64,000 nucleotides of DNA from Bacteroidia bacterium (lineage in GTDB: Bacteria > Bacteroidota > Bacteroidia > B-17B0 > Aurantibacillaceae): positions 55,164-119,163 of the forward strand of contig JAEUTN010000018.1 of NCBI GenBank assembly GCA_016787895.1, given 5' to 3'. Both the position numbers and the translations under genes were made by a program. A model generated the notes under the pieces. The model saw only the letters and a program-made list of their open reading frames with translations. It was not told the DNA's origin and made no database searches. Within the stretch, counting starts at the first letter, position 1, and each line of letters opens with the position of its first letter. This document shows, piece by piece, positions 27,288 to 35,619 of this stretch.

Positions 27288-28544
27288 TTATTTGAGCAGA
27301 AGCAAAGCTTCCCGGAGTTTCTGAAAGACTTCAGGGATATCCTTTAAGGAACAGGTGCCCACCGAAAGCCTATACCAGTTGGATTCAACCGAAGTGCCAA
27401 ACGCATAAAAAGGAACAATGGCCAGTTTGGCTTCGTTCAATAAAAAAGCCGTGACCTCTTTGGTGTTGCTGAGGGTTTTTCCATCCCCTGTTTTTTTGCC
27501 TTGTAAATTAAAACACACCGTAAGGTAAATAGCAGCCTGTGGACTCACGGCATCCACCGCAAAACCTTCCTGTTTTAATTTCATAAAGCCATCGTAAAAA
27601 CCATGAAGGCGCAATTTTATTTTTTGGTTTTGCTGAACAATAAAAGTATCGTAGGCTTTTAAATCGCTGAGGTAACGCGCCGTGGCCAGTTGTTCGGCTT
27701 TTGGCGCCCAGGCCCCCACGTGGGAGAGGATGGATTTCATTTTATCGATAATGGGTTTGGGACCCATGCTCCAGCCCACGCGAACCCCTGTGGCCGAAAG
27801 CGATTTGGATATGCCATCCACATAAATGGTGTAGGCTTTCATTTCAGGGAATAGGGAAACGGGATCGTAATGGCTTATGCCTTCCTGAGTTAAAGCCCAG
27901 TAAATTTGATCGTACATCACATACAGGGGTTTTTGATCGGCGCCTCGTTTTTTATTTTCTTCCAGCACCAATTGACAAATTTCACTCAGGTCTTTTTTAG
28001 AGAACACTGTACCAGTTGGGTTTTGAGGGGAACACAAGGCCAGTAAACTGGCCCCTGAAACATAAGGACGAATGTCTTCAGCCCTCGGCATAAAATTCGT
28101 TTCAGGATGGGTTTCTATCATGATGGCATTACCGGAATGCAAGTAGGTGTAATGGTTGTTGTTCCAGGAAGGTGTGGCAAAAATCACCTTGTCCTCAGGA
28201 TCTACCAGTGTTCTGAAAATACTGTAAATAATGGGTCTTGCGCCCCCGGCAATAAGAATTTCATCCGCTGCATAAGTTAAACCTCCACGTTCCTTGAGCA
28301 AACGACTCACGGCCTCCCTCAACTCCAGCATGCCATCGGCAGCCGGATAATTGGTTTGATTGTTTTGATACTCTTCTAATATAAATTGTTTGAGTTCCTC
28401 AGGAATGGGAAACTCTTTGGGATTAAAATCGCCAATGGTGAAATTGTAAATCTTCTCTCCACTTTTGATTTTTTCATTGACTTCAGCTGCCAATTTGATG
28501 ATTTCTGAACCAATGATGTTTTCAGCCAGTTTGGAAACTTTCAT
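27288..28544 (-). CDS. PLP-dependent class I/II aminotransferase
   Basis: A 418-residue fold-type I aminotransferase. The PLP lysine is in DGISKSLSATGVRVGW (about residue 248), with the cofactor-binding CSPQNPTGTVF and the Tyr-containing MYDQIYWAL before it. This pattern is that of aspartate/aromatic aminotransferases, which exchange an amino group between an amino acid and 2-oxoglutarate. The specific substrate cannot be named; no biosynthetic neighbours help. It is convergent with the T9SS gene and terminates at the shared bidirectional hairpin. Confidence 0.88.
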   Translation of the reverse strand: MKVSKLAENIIGSEIIKLAAEVNEKIKSGEKIYNFTIGDFNPKEFPIPEELKQFILEEYQNNQTNYPAADGMLELREAVSRLLKERGGLTYAADEILIAGGARPIIYSIFRTLVDPEDKVIFATPSWNNNHYTYLHSGNAIMIETHPETNFMPRAEDIRPYVSGASLLALCSPQNPTGTVFSKKDLSEICQLVLEENKKRGADQKPLYVMYDQIYWALTQEGISHYDPVSLFPEMKAYTIYVDGISKSLSATGVRVGWSMGPKPIIDKMKSILSHVGAWAPKAEQLATARYLSDLKAYDTFIVQQNQKIKLRLHGFYDGFMKLKQEGFAVDAVSPQAAIYLTVCFNLQGKKTGDGKTLSNTKEVTAFLLNEAKLAIVPFYAFGTSVESNWYRLSVGTCSLKDIPEVFQKLREALLLLK

Positions 28545-28633
28545 ACCCTTGATTTTACTGCAATTTAGGGCATAGGGGGCGAACGAGAAAGTTTTTCGAA
28601 AAAAATTTTTAAGGTGGTAAAAAGCTGCGGCAC

Positions 28634-29275
28634 TCAGGCCATTTCCTCTTCAAACAAGAGCACTTCAGTCACAGGATTGAAAAGGTAAACCCTGCCGGTT
28701 TTTACTTCAATGCACTTGAAGCGTTTGCGTATTTGCTCTCCTTTTTTGAAAAGCCTGGAGCCATTGTATAAAAACACCGAATTGATGGGCAGGTATTCCA
28801 ACAAAACGGTATCGTTGGCCTCATCGTGCAGTTTGAGGGTTTTCAGCAAAGCATGATCAGAGCAGCTGGAAGCCGCAGGATTTTGAATATAGGCCCTCAG
28901 GGCTGCAAACACTTCCAGCGGAAAAATATCGGTGCTTAAGAAGGGTTGCATGAGTTGCTGGAAATTTTTTTTCCACTCCAAACCGTGGGGATTCACCCGG
29001 TTTTTGTGCTGGTTATACGTTACCAAATGCGCAATTTCATGCACAAGGGTAATTAAAAAGGAGTATTTATTGAGGTTGTGATTGATGGTGATGAGGTGGT
29101 TCATGCCCGCCCGGGGGGAGGTGTAATCACCAAGCCGGGTACTTCTCTCCTTTTTGATTTTAAGTTTAAAATCGTACTCAATAATCCATTGAGCGATGGT
29201 AGGCACCGATGGTTCCGGAATGTATTTGGCCAGTATTTGCGCGTTTCTCTGAAACTGCAGTTCGCGGGGACTCAT
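28634..29275 (-). CDS. SprT-like zinc metalloprotein
   Basis: About 213 residues from the ATG at 29275 (MSPRELQFQRN); a longer in-frame start at 29338 would cross the nadE promoter region, so the shorter form is preferred. The zinc-binding HEIAH motif (VHEIAHLVTY) is followed by a third likely ligand His in NPHGLEWK, the SprT/Spartan-like arrangement. The N-terminus has a helical DFKLKIKKERSTRLGDY stretch. SprT-like proteins are often metalloproteases; eukaryotic Spartan repairs DNA-protein crosslinks, but bacterial roles are less clear. Divergent from nadE. Confidence 0.78.
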   Translation of the reverse strand: MSPRELQFQRNAQILAKYIPEPSVPTIAQWIIEYDFKLKIKKERSTRLGDYTSPRAGMNHLITINHNLNKYSFLITLVHEIAHLVTYNQHKNRVNPHGLEWKKNFQQLMQPFLSTDIFPLEVFAALRAYIQNPAASSCSDHALLKTLKLHDEANDTVLLEYLPINSVFLYNGSRLFKKGEQIRKRFKCIEVKTGRVYLFNPVTEVLLFEEEMA

Positions 29276-29319
29276 GTTCAAAAATAGTGAAGGCACATCA
29301 AATTCATGCCCGCATTTAT

Positions 29320-29327
29320 TAACTTTA
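29320..29327 (+). promoter_or_regulatory. Candidate -7 box (TAACTTTA) for nadE
   Basis: TAACTTTA, 19 bases before the ATG at 29347. Confidence 0.4.
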
Positions 29328-29346
29328 CCAACACACATAAGTGAAA

Positions 29347-30126
29347 ATGAAGGCAGAAAAAGTGATAGAACACATTGTGGATTGGTTGCTGAATTATTCC
29401 GAGAGCTCCGGTACCCAGGGTTTTGTGATTGGCATCTCGGGGGGTATTGACAGCGCGGTGACTTCTACACTTTGCGCAAAAACCGGCAAAAAGGTTATTG
29501 TGTTGAACCTGCCCATACACCAGTTTCGCAGCCAAATTGACCTGAGCAATCAACACATTGCCTGGTTAAAAACACAATTCCCCAATGTGGAATCGCAAAC
29601 GGTGGATTTAAGTCCAGCCCTCGACGTGCTTTCAAAACAATTTCCAAACGACATACAGGATCAACTCACCATGGCCAACACCAGGGCCAGATTGCGCATG
29701 CTTACACTTTATGCTTTTGCCACGCACCATAAACTTTTGGTGGCCGGCACAGGAAATAAAATTGAAGATTTTGGAATCGGTTTTTTTACCAAATACGGAG
29801 ACGGGGGAGTGGACCTCAGCCCTATTGCCGACCTTACAAAAACCGAAGTGTTTGAACTCGCAAAACACTTAAACATTGTGAGCGGCATACAAAACGCCAA
29901 ACCTACCGATGGTTTGTTTGAGGATGGAAGAAGTGATGAGGATGAGATAGGAGCCTCTTACCCTGAGCTGGAGTGGGCTATGGCGTATAGTAACTCTGGC
30001 AGCTCAAGTGAATTAAGCAGCCGGCAAAAACAGGTGCTGGAAATTTACACAAAGAGAAACAAAGCCAACCGGCATAAAATGGAGCCCATCCCCGTATGTT
30101 TAATTCCCAAAGAACTCAAATCATGA
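29347..30126 (+). CDS. nadE: NAD+ synthase, ammonia-dependent type
   Basis: About 259 residues from the ATG at 29347; a GTG at 29341 is also possible. It joins deamido-NAD with ammonia using ATP, the last step of NAD synthesis. The ATP-pyrophosphatase P-loop SGGIDSAV lies near residue 32, followed by NTRARLRM, AGTGNKIEDFGIGFFTKYGD and PTDGLFEDGRSDEDEIG, all family hallmarks. There is no glutaminase domain, so it uses free ammonia or a separate partner. The stop overlaps the start of the first lipoprotein gene (ATGA), so the two are translationally coupled. Confidence 0.93.
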   Translation: MKAEKVIEHIVDWLLNYSESSGTQGFVIGISGGIDSAVTSTLCAKTGKKVIVLNLPIHQFRSQIDLSNQHIAWLKTQFPNVESQTVDLSPALDVLSKQFPNDIQDQLTMANTRARLRMLTLYAFATHHKLLVAGTGNKIEDFGIGFFTKYGDGGVDLSPIADLTKTEVFELAKHLNIVSGIQNAKPTDGLFEDGRSDEDEIGASYPELEWAMAYSNSGSSSELSSRQKQVLEIYTKRNKANRHKMEPIPVCLIPKELKS

Positions 30127-30608
30127 AAAAACAGCTTGTAATTGGATGCCTGATGTTAAGCCTGTTGGCCTGCAAAAAAGAGGAGGAGCCCGCTCCAACA
30201 CCGCCACCTGCGCCAACCCCCACAGTACCCGATATTTCTTTAAAATTAGATTCTGTGTTATCGAGCTGCAGCAATTGTTCTTATGCTTACAAGAGCGGCA
30301 TCCTCAGGGGCATTACCTTTAATTTGCCCAGCTCCAGCGATCCCATACTTCTTAATTTTTCAATGCGTCCTTTGCCCGGCAGCTATCCCTTTGTGAAACC
30401 TTCCTTTTCTTCCAATGAGGTCACCTTTCAGTTCAGCCGGCAGGGTACTTATTACACAGCGGTTACAGGCAGCATCAATGTTACGGAAGCTGACACCAAC
30501 AGCTACGGGGAAATCAAAAAAATGAAAGCCACATTCAGTTTTAGAACCGACACTGTAAGCAATAAATTCTACCAGGCTACAGAAGGGGTAATAAATTTCA
30601 GCGAATGA
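30123..30608 (+). CDS. CxxC lipoprotein, first of a tandem pair
   Basis: A 161-residue predicted lipoprotein starting at the ATG that overlaps the nadE stop by four bases. The signal peptide MKKQLVIGCLMLSLLAC ends with a lipobox (LLAC) and is followed by a Pro/Thr-rich linker. The mature part contains SCSNC (a CxxC motif) and a beta-rich remainder ending in TEGVINF. The adjacent gene encodes a paralogue with the same arrangement. I do not recognise a family. The CxxC could bind metal or form a disulphide. The coupling to nadE is probably only positional. Confidence 0.7.
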   Translation: MKKQLVIGCLMLSLLACKKEEEPAPTPPPAPTPTVPDISLKLDSVLSSCSNCSYAYKSGILRGITFNLPSSSDPILLNFSMRPLPGSYPFVKPSFSSNEVTFQFSRQGTYYTAVTGSINVTEADTNSYGEIKKMKATFSFRTDTVSNKFYQATEGVINFSE

Positions 30609-30690
30609 GCTTGCTAAAGAAATGAAAAAAATGGTATTGAAACACAGTCTATACAATCAAAACGAAACCAAGCCTGTTACGCGGTTCTTA

Positions 30691-31173
30691 ATGCGTAATA
30701 GCAAAACATTTGCCACAATTTTTATTTTGGGCCTGCTCCTGCTGGCTTGCAAAAAAAAGGAAGAGGCTGCTGCCAGCCCAACGCCAAGCCCGGCACCCGC
30801 GAAGGTTCAATTAAAAGTAAAAATAAACGGAGCCGATTATTCCTGCAACACCTGCTTTTCCTCCTATTTGTCAGGGGGGCTTTATGGCGTGAACTTTGCT
30901 ATTGGCAATTCGGGCGATCGTTTTGTGTTTAATTTTAATGCCTTGCCTGCCGTTGGCAACTACAGCCTTATTAAGTTTGGCGACCCCTCTTTCAACTATC
31001 AGAAAAACAACACCTATTACAGGGGCAGGGGGAGTCTCAGTATCACAGCCATTGATACCTCATCCAATGGAAGCATCAACAAACTGGCCGCCAGTTTTTC
31101 CTGCACAACAGATACTACGGGACAGGAATTTTTTCAAATCACCGAGGGACAAATTAATGTAAACACACCATAA
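30691..31173 (+). CDS. CxxC lipoprotein, second of a tandem pair
   Basis: About 160 residues from the ATG at 30691 (an upstream ATG at 30622 would give an N-terminal extension before the signal peptide). A hydrophobic segment (FATIFILGLLLLAC) ends in a lipobox cysteine. The mature part parallels its upstream neighbour: SCNTC motif, GLYGVNFAI strand, TEGQINV end. The two genes lie 82 bases apart and look like a tandem duplication that has diverged. Next gene, ybaB, starts two bases downstream. No known family recognised; surface or periplasmic, exact leaflet unknown. Confidence 0.68.
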   Translation: MRNSKTFATIFILGLLLLACKKKEEAAASPTPSPAPAKVQLKVKINGADYSCNTCFSSYLSGGLYGVNFAIGNSGDRFVFNFNALPAVGNYSLIKFGDPSFNYQKNNTYYRGRGSLSITAIDTSSNGSINKLAASFSCTTDTTGQEFFQITEGQINVNTP

Positions 31174-31175
31174 AC

Positions 31176-31481
31176 ATGTTTGGAAAATTAGGCGATATGA
31201 TGGGCCGCATCAAAGAGATGAAAGAAAAGGCCGAAGAAGTAAAACAGGCGCTGGAGCAAACCCGCATCAGCAGCGAAGGCGCCGGAGGAGATATTAAAAT
31301 AGAAATGAACGGCAACCGTAAACTGCTGAGTTTGCAAATTGCGCCCGGTCTCCAGCACGGCGACACCAAGGTGTTGGAAGAACAACTGCTGCTTAGCTTT
31401 AACAAAGCCGTAGCTCAGGCCGACAAAGTATTTGAAGAAGAAATGAAAAAAGCGGCGGGCGGAATTCTTCCCGGATTGTAA
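31176..31481 (+). CDS. YbaB/EbfC family nucleoid-associated protein
   Basis: A 101-residue dimeric DNA-binding protein. Starts MFGKLGDMMGRIKEMKEKAEE, a helical N-terminus typical of YbaB, with the beta-rich middle (IKIEMNGNRKLLSLQI) and a C-terminal helical tail ending GGILPGL. YbaB proteins bind DNA as a tweezer-like dimer; here the gene lies outside its frequent dnaX-recR context and instead follows two lipoproteins. It starts two bases after the stop of the second lipoprotein, so is co-transcribed. Confidence 0.88.
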   Translation: MFGKLGDMMGRIKEMKEKAEEVKQALEQTRISSEGAGGDIKIEMNGNRKLLSLQIAPGLQHGDTKVLEEQLLLSFNKAVAQADKVFEEEMKKAAGGILPGL

Positions 31482-31501
31482 TACATCAAACACAAACAAC
31501 T

Positions 31502-32035
31502 ATGGCATTGATTTTACCGGTAAAAGGTGTATCTCCAAAAATGGGCAGCAATTGTTTTTTGGCCCCCAATGCCACCGTGGTGGGCGATGTGCAAATGGGC
31601 GATGACTGCAGCGTGTGGTTCAACGCGGTGGTTCGCGGCGACGTGAACAGCATACGCATTGGCAACAAAGTGAACATACAGGATGGGGCGGTGCTGCATT
31701 GCACCTATCAAAACCTGCCCGCCGGTCAGGCAGGAACAAAGCTGGTGTTAGGCAATAAGGTGTCTATTGGTCACAATGCCATTGTACACGGCTGTAAGGT
31801 GCACGACAATGTATTAATAGGCATGGGGGCTATTGTGATGGACAATTGTGAGATTGGAAGCAATACCATTATCGCGGCGGGGGCTGTGGTTACCGAAGGC
31901 ACCAAAGTGCCCAGCGGCTGTATTTATGCCGGTGTACCTGCAAAAAAGGTGAAGGACATTTCAGAGGAATTGATTCATGGGGAGATTGACCGGATTGCGA
32001 ACAATTACCTCATGTATAGTTCCTGGTTTAAGTGA
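31502..32035 (+). CDS. Gamma carbonic anhydrase family hexapeptide protein
   Basis: A 177-residue left-handed beta-helix protein. Hexapeptide repeats run from NATVVGDVQMGDD to SNTIIAAGAVV; likely zinc-ligand histidines are in LHCTYQ and SIGHNAIVHG, as in the gamma carbonic anhydrase family, which hydrates CO2 or has lost that function in some members. Between those two histidine blocks is an extra NLPAGQAGTK stretch encoded by a palindromic DNA element (31714-31734), apparently an in-frame insertion. Enzymatic activity is probable but not certain. Last gene of the nadE operon. Confidence 0.85.
   Translation: MALILPVKGVSPKMGSNCFLAPNATVVGDVQMGDDCSVWFNAVVRGDVNSIRIGNKVNIQDGAVLHCTYQNLPAGQAGTKLVLGNKVSIGHNAIVHGCKVHDNVLIGMGAIVMDNCEIGSNTIIAAGAVVTEGTKVPSGCIYAGVPAKKVKDISEELIHGEIDRIANNYLMYSSWFK
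31714..31734. repeat. Small palindromic element inserted within the gamma-CA gene
   Basis: CCTGCC (31714-31719) and GGCAGG (31729-31734) flank a 9-base CGCCGGTCA core. It encodes the PAGQAG residues, which sit in a loop between two conserved histidine blocks. From memory, similar CCTGCC/GGCAGG palindromes recur in other Bacteroidota and candidate-phyla genomes, but only one copy was noticed here. Confidence 0.55.
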
Positions 32036-32107
32036 ATAGATTACAATAATTATCCAGTTTAGGCCGTTATTTAGATAACAAGGTGTCTTGAAATTTTTGC
32101 ATTTGTT

Positions 32108-34405
32108 ATGATGAGATTCACTTTATTGTTATGGTTTAGTATAATTCTGAAAGAAATACCAGCCCAAACCAATGTTTATTTTAAGCCAGGAAATACAGTT
32201 AAGTACAATGGTGCATTTTGTTTGGTCATTAAGAACGAAAAGGCTATCCTGAAAAACTTACAAGCCCTTGCAGGATACAGCGAATGTAGAACTGTAAAAA
32301 TTATTGATTTTCAAAGTGTGAATTCCAATTTGGACTCCATTTTATCGGCTCTGGCTAAACACCTAAAGCCCAATAAGATTATTTTTGAGAATTGTGATCT
32401 AAGCAATTTAAGCCAAATCCAATATAAATTTACCTATCTGGAGGAGATTTTTCTTTTGCGCAACTGCCTTTACGATGAAAACACCCTGTACAAGCAGTTC
32501 ATGCTTTGCCCAGTGAAAGCGCTTTACATACAAAGCAATCAAGCGGAACTTGAACTCGACAGTGTTAGTTACCTCAGTAGTCTGGAGTCTTTACACTTTA
32601 GCAGTTCAAAACAATTTTTAAATCCCAATTCAACGCACTCCTTTCAATTTAACGCTCATGGATACCCTAGAAGCATTCAGGTGCTGTATTATGGAAAATT
32701 GAGAAACGAAATTGTTGCTGAGGATGCAAAAATTGCAACACCTCAGGTTAGTGCTTTTACTTTTGGCAGATACCCTTGTATTAAACAGCCTTTACCTGGT
32801 ATTGATATTAACGATACCATTTACCACCTTGATCCGGAAATAGAGAATAGTTTTTATTATGTCTCAGGAAGCTTTATATATATTGACAAAAATGCTTTTG
32901 TAAATGCAAATGGTTTAACACATGAGGGACCAGTATCTTTGTTTTATAGAGAGTATAGAAATTCAGTTGAGATTATGCTTTCAGGCATCCCAATGATAAA
33001 TACAGTTGCCGATGAAGAGCGGGTGTTTAAGAGTGGAGGCATGTATGAAATTTGGGCCAGGGATGATAATGGTGAGTTATTAAAAACAAGAAGCGATACT
33101 TCAGTGAAGATTTACTTCGCACTTACTGATACTTCAGAAAGTTTTCAGTTCTTTTCTTTGAATGAAAATGGCACTTGGACAACTGTCGATGAAAAATTAA
33201 ATATAAATAACTCAGGTAGAAAGACCCTAAGTGGCCCAAAAAGCTCGCGTGCCGTTCAGGCTTATTTTGATTTTATTAGAATCAATGCTGTGAGACGCAC
33301 CGATACCACCAACTACATGAGCCGCTTTTATAACGATGAATATTTGTTAACCTACAGAAAGGATAACCTTGAACTAAGCAAGGATTCTACTTATCATTAT
33401 ATCAGAATCTCCAAAAAAAGGAGATTAAAAGGTTTCATGAAAGTGAAGTACTTGAAAACAACCAAAGAAAAGGAGATTGTTTTTACCTTAAGGACCCCAA
33501 AACAACAAAACACGTATAATCTCCCAAAACACATTAGAGCGTTAAAGGACAGAACCTTTATTTACATGGGCGAATTGGATAAACAAGCGTTTAAAAAAAC
33601 CCTGTCCGGAAAATTCTACTGTTGGGATTTCAGAACTGAAGTAAGCGGAGATGGTTTAATATTGGATTTGAAAACCGAAAACAAACATTTCTTCCTTGCA
33701 TGCAAAGAGATTAGACTTAAGGGGGACGGTACTGCTTACTTGGTTAAAAAATCAAATTTTCATCTCCACAGAAGAATTCAGGGCATTCTGCGGAGGGAAG
33801 CAAAGTTATTTAACAAAAAGGATAAAATGAGGAACCATAAGTATAATGATCTTAATGCTCCTAATAAAAAAGCCGGCTTGTCTGAACTTGCGTTTGCCTT
33901 TTGTAAAAAATACCAAACAACAGAGGAGCAAAAAATGAGTTTTGAGCAGTGGACAATTTATTCTCAACAAATGAACCCTTTTAGTAACATGTACTTACTA
34001 GCTGAAAGCAATACCTTGGGTAATGCTCTCCTTAAAAGTGGAATGGGTATAAAAAACATTGATACTTATATTCATAAGGGGCAAATGGAAGATATTTATG
34101 TGAACTACAACAACGTCAATCTTGATACTTTGAAAGAACAATACCATGCAATACTTTTTAAAAGCATCAATACTTCATACCCTTTTGCCTTAAGTGGCAC
34201 AAAAGAAGGTGAGCTTTCGGGTTATTATTTTTCAAACCACTCTAACTACTTTATCTCATTTACAGGAAATAAGATGATGCAAGTCACAAAACCAAAACAA
34301 CTTGAACTTGCAAAATCAGGTGCTAAAATTCAGCTGGGTTTTCAGACGCAGTACGACATCACAAATAAGGATAGTAATGCAATAAGTAAACTAATTTTGG
34401 ACTAA
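32108..34405 (+). CDS. Unrecognised exported 765-residue protein
   Basis: A 765-residue protein. A hydrophobic N-terminus (MMRFTLLLWFSIILKEIPAQ) looks like a signal peptide; no T9SS sorting domain is present. Residues about 70-200 have an irregular Leu/Ile-rich pattern (LKPNKIIFENCDLSNLSQI, LEEIFLLRNCLY, VKALYIQSNQAELEL) that resembles leucine-rich repeats. The middle contains a Lys/Arg-rich stretch. I recognise no catalytic motif. By eye the base composition is more AT-rich than its neighbours and codon use differs (many ATT, AAT, AAA), suggesting later acquisition. No neighbour hints at function. Confidence 0.6.
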   Translation: MMRFTLLLWFSIILKEIPAQTNVYFKPGNTVKYNGAFCLVIKNEKAILKNLQALAGYSECRTVKIIDFQSVNSNLDSILSALAKHLKPNKIIFENCDLSNLSQIQYKFTYLEEIFLLRNCLYDENTLYKQFMLCPVKALYIQSNQAELELDSVSYLSSLESLHFSSSKQFLNPNSTHSFQFNAHGYPRSIQVLYYGKLRNEIVAEDAKIATPQVSAFTFGRYPCIKQPLPGIDINDTIYHLDPEIENSFYYVSGSFIYIDKNAFVNANGLTHEGPVSLFYREYRNSVEIMLSGIPMINTVADEERVFKSGGMYEIWARDDNGELLKTRSDTSVKIYFALTDTSESFQFFSLNENGTWTTVDEKLNINNSGRKTLSGPKSSRAVQAYFDFIRINAVRRTDTTNYMSRFYNDEYLLTYRKDNLELSKDSTYHYIRISKKRRLKGFMKVKYLKTTKEKEIVFTLRTPKQQNTYNLPKHIRALKDRTFIYMGELDKQAFKKTLSGKFYCWDFRTEVSGDGLILDLKTENKHFFLACKEIRLKGDGTAYLVKKSNFHLHRRIQGILRREAKLFNKKDKMRNHKYNDLNAPNKKAGLSELAFAFCKKYQTTEEQKMSFEQWTIYSQQMNPFSNMYLLAESNTLGNALLKSGMGIKNIDTYIHKGQMEDIYVNYNNVNLDTLKEQYHAILFKSINTSYPFALSGTKEGELSGYYFSNHSNYFISFTGNKMMQVTKPKQLELAKSGAKIQLGFQTQYDITNKDSNAISKLILD

Positions 34406-34412
34406 GTGTTGT

Positions 34413-35189
34413 TTACTCCCCCTTAAAACCGGCTTTTCGTTTTTCCAGAAACGCATTCACCCCTTCCTTATAATCGAATGAATTGGCCGATTCGACCTGC
34501 AAACGGCTTTCCATTTCCAATTGCTCAGGGAGGGTGTTTTTAAAACTATCATTCAGCAATTGTTTGGTGAGGGCAATGGCTTTGGTGGGCATTTGTGCAA
34601 TGCCTTGCGCAAAGGCTTTGCTTTTTTCCAAAAATTCCGCGTCCTCAAATACCTTGTATACCAATCCAAAGTGTTTGGCTTCATCGGCACTTAATTTATC
34701 TCCGGTAATCATCAAGGCCGAAGCAAGCTGTAAACCCAACATACGGGGCAGGGTGTAGGTGCCGCCGCTATCGGGTATTAATCCTATTTTGCTAAAAGCC
34801 TGAATAAAAGAAGCCGATTTTGCAGCCAGTACTATGTCACAAGCCAAAGCCAGGTTGGCGCCTGCCCCTGCGGCCACCCCATTTAAGGCGGCAATCACGG
34901 GTTTGTTCAATGCACGTAATTTTAAAATAAGGGGATTGTAATGTTCGTCCACAATGCGTTTTAATCCCGGTCCGTTGGGATCAATGGCTTCAGCAAGATC
35001 TTGCCCGGCACAAAAAGCCTTGCCTTCACCTGTGAGCAAAATGGCTCTGATGCTTTTATCGGCAGCGGCCCGGTCGAGCTCGGCCTGCAATTCCAAAGCC
35101 ATTTCACGGTTAAAGGAATTGAACTTATCGGGACGGTTGAGTTTGAGGATCAGGAGTTGATCAATCTGTTCACTGTGGATGAATGCCAT
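34413..35189 (-). CDS. PaaG-like enoyl-CoA hydratase/isomerase
   Basis: About 258 residues from the ATG at 35189 (MAFIHSEQ). An upstream in-frame start at 35372 would cross a -7 box and is disfavoured. The crotonase-fold signature is clear: oxyanion-hole block GKAFCAGQDLAE, then LNGVAAGAGANLALACD and the KIGLIPDSGGTYTLPRMLG motif with the catalytic Asp. This pattern fits PaaG-like 2-(1,2-epoxy-1,2-dihydrophenyl)acetyl-CoA isomerases, though related enoyl-CoA hydratases are similar. No other phenylacetate genes are present, so the physiological substrate is uncertain. TATCTTTA at 35222-35229 is the likely promoter. Confidence 0.85.
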   Translation of the reverse strand: MAFIHSEQIDQLLILKLNRPDKFNSFNREMALELQAELDRAAADKSIRAILLTGEGKAFCAGQDLAEAIDPNGPGLKRIVDEHYNPLILKLRALNKPVIAALNGVAAGAGANLALACDIVLAAKSASFIQAFSKIGLIPDSGGTYTLPRMLGLQLASALMITGDKLSADEAKHFGLVYKVFEDAEFLEKSKAFAQGIAQMPTKAIALTKQLLNDSFKNTLPEQLEMESRLQVESANSFDYKEGVNAFLEKRKAGFKGE

Positions 35190-35221
35190 AAAAGTTTGGT
35201 GATTAAAATTAGTTATGGGAA

Positions 35222-35229
35222 TAAAGATA
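35222..35229 (-). promoter_or_regulatory. Candidate -7 box (TATCTTTA) for the PaaG-like gene
   Basis: TATCTTTA on the minus strand, 32 bases before the ATG at 35189. It supports the shorter start. Confidence 0.4.
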
Positions 35230-35316
35230 CAAGTATTCGCATTTACCTCCCACCGTTTACACGCATTTGAAATCCAAACGCGAGCTCGCGTGGATTTTTT
35301 TAAATGCTCCAAACTT

Positions 35317-35562
35317 TTATTTGTGAGCGGCGGTTTTCCTATTAAGCTCTGTCGGGCTTTTAGTTGGAACATCCACCTCGCATTGCCCCATGAGCAGGCA
35401 TTTATTCAGAACACCAAAGAGCAATACAATCAATCCCACCAAACCCATGCCCCAAATGCCATGGTAAATGGCTGTAATGATAATGGCAACCCCAATGGGA
35501 ATTAGCGTCAATCGGAAGAAGCCAATTTTGTTGATGACATGAGTGAGGTTGATGCGTTTCAT
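35317..35562 (-). CDS. Small two-span membrane protein (YgaP/DUF2892-like)
   Basis: An 81-residue protein with two hydrophobic segments: about residues 17-33 (LTLIPIGVAIIITAIYH) and 36-50 (WGMGLVGLIVLLFGV). A conserved-looking NKCLLMGQCEV, with two cysteines, follows, then a charged tail. The arrangement resembles the YgaP transmembrane domain (DUF2892), which often carries a cysteine near the end. No promoter was identified. The function is unknown; the reading frame is supported by its membrane-typical composition. Confidence 0.5.
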   Translation of the reverse strand: MKRINLTHVINKIGFFRLTLIPIGVAIIITAIYHGIWGMGLVGLIVLLFGVLNKCLLMGQCEVDVPTKSPTELNRKTAAHK

Positions 35563-35619
35563 TTCCTTTTAAATAACGAGGCGTTTAGAGCAATAGTATG
35601 GTTTTAACTAAAATGCAAT

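Noticed and set aside
29276..29338. Longer N-terminus for the SprT-like protein
   Set aside because: It would run into the nadE promoter region and adds no recognisable sequence.
35190..35372. Longer N-terminus for the PaaG-like protein
   Set aside because: The extra 61 residues do not resemble crotonase sequence and would cross a TATCTTTA box; the ATG at 35189 begins exactly where the family begins.
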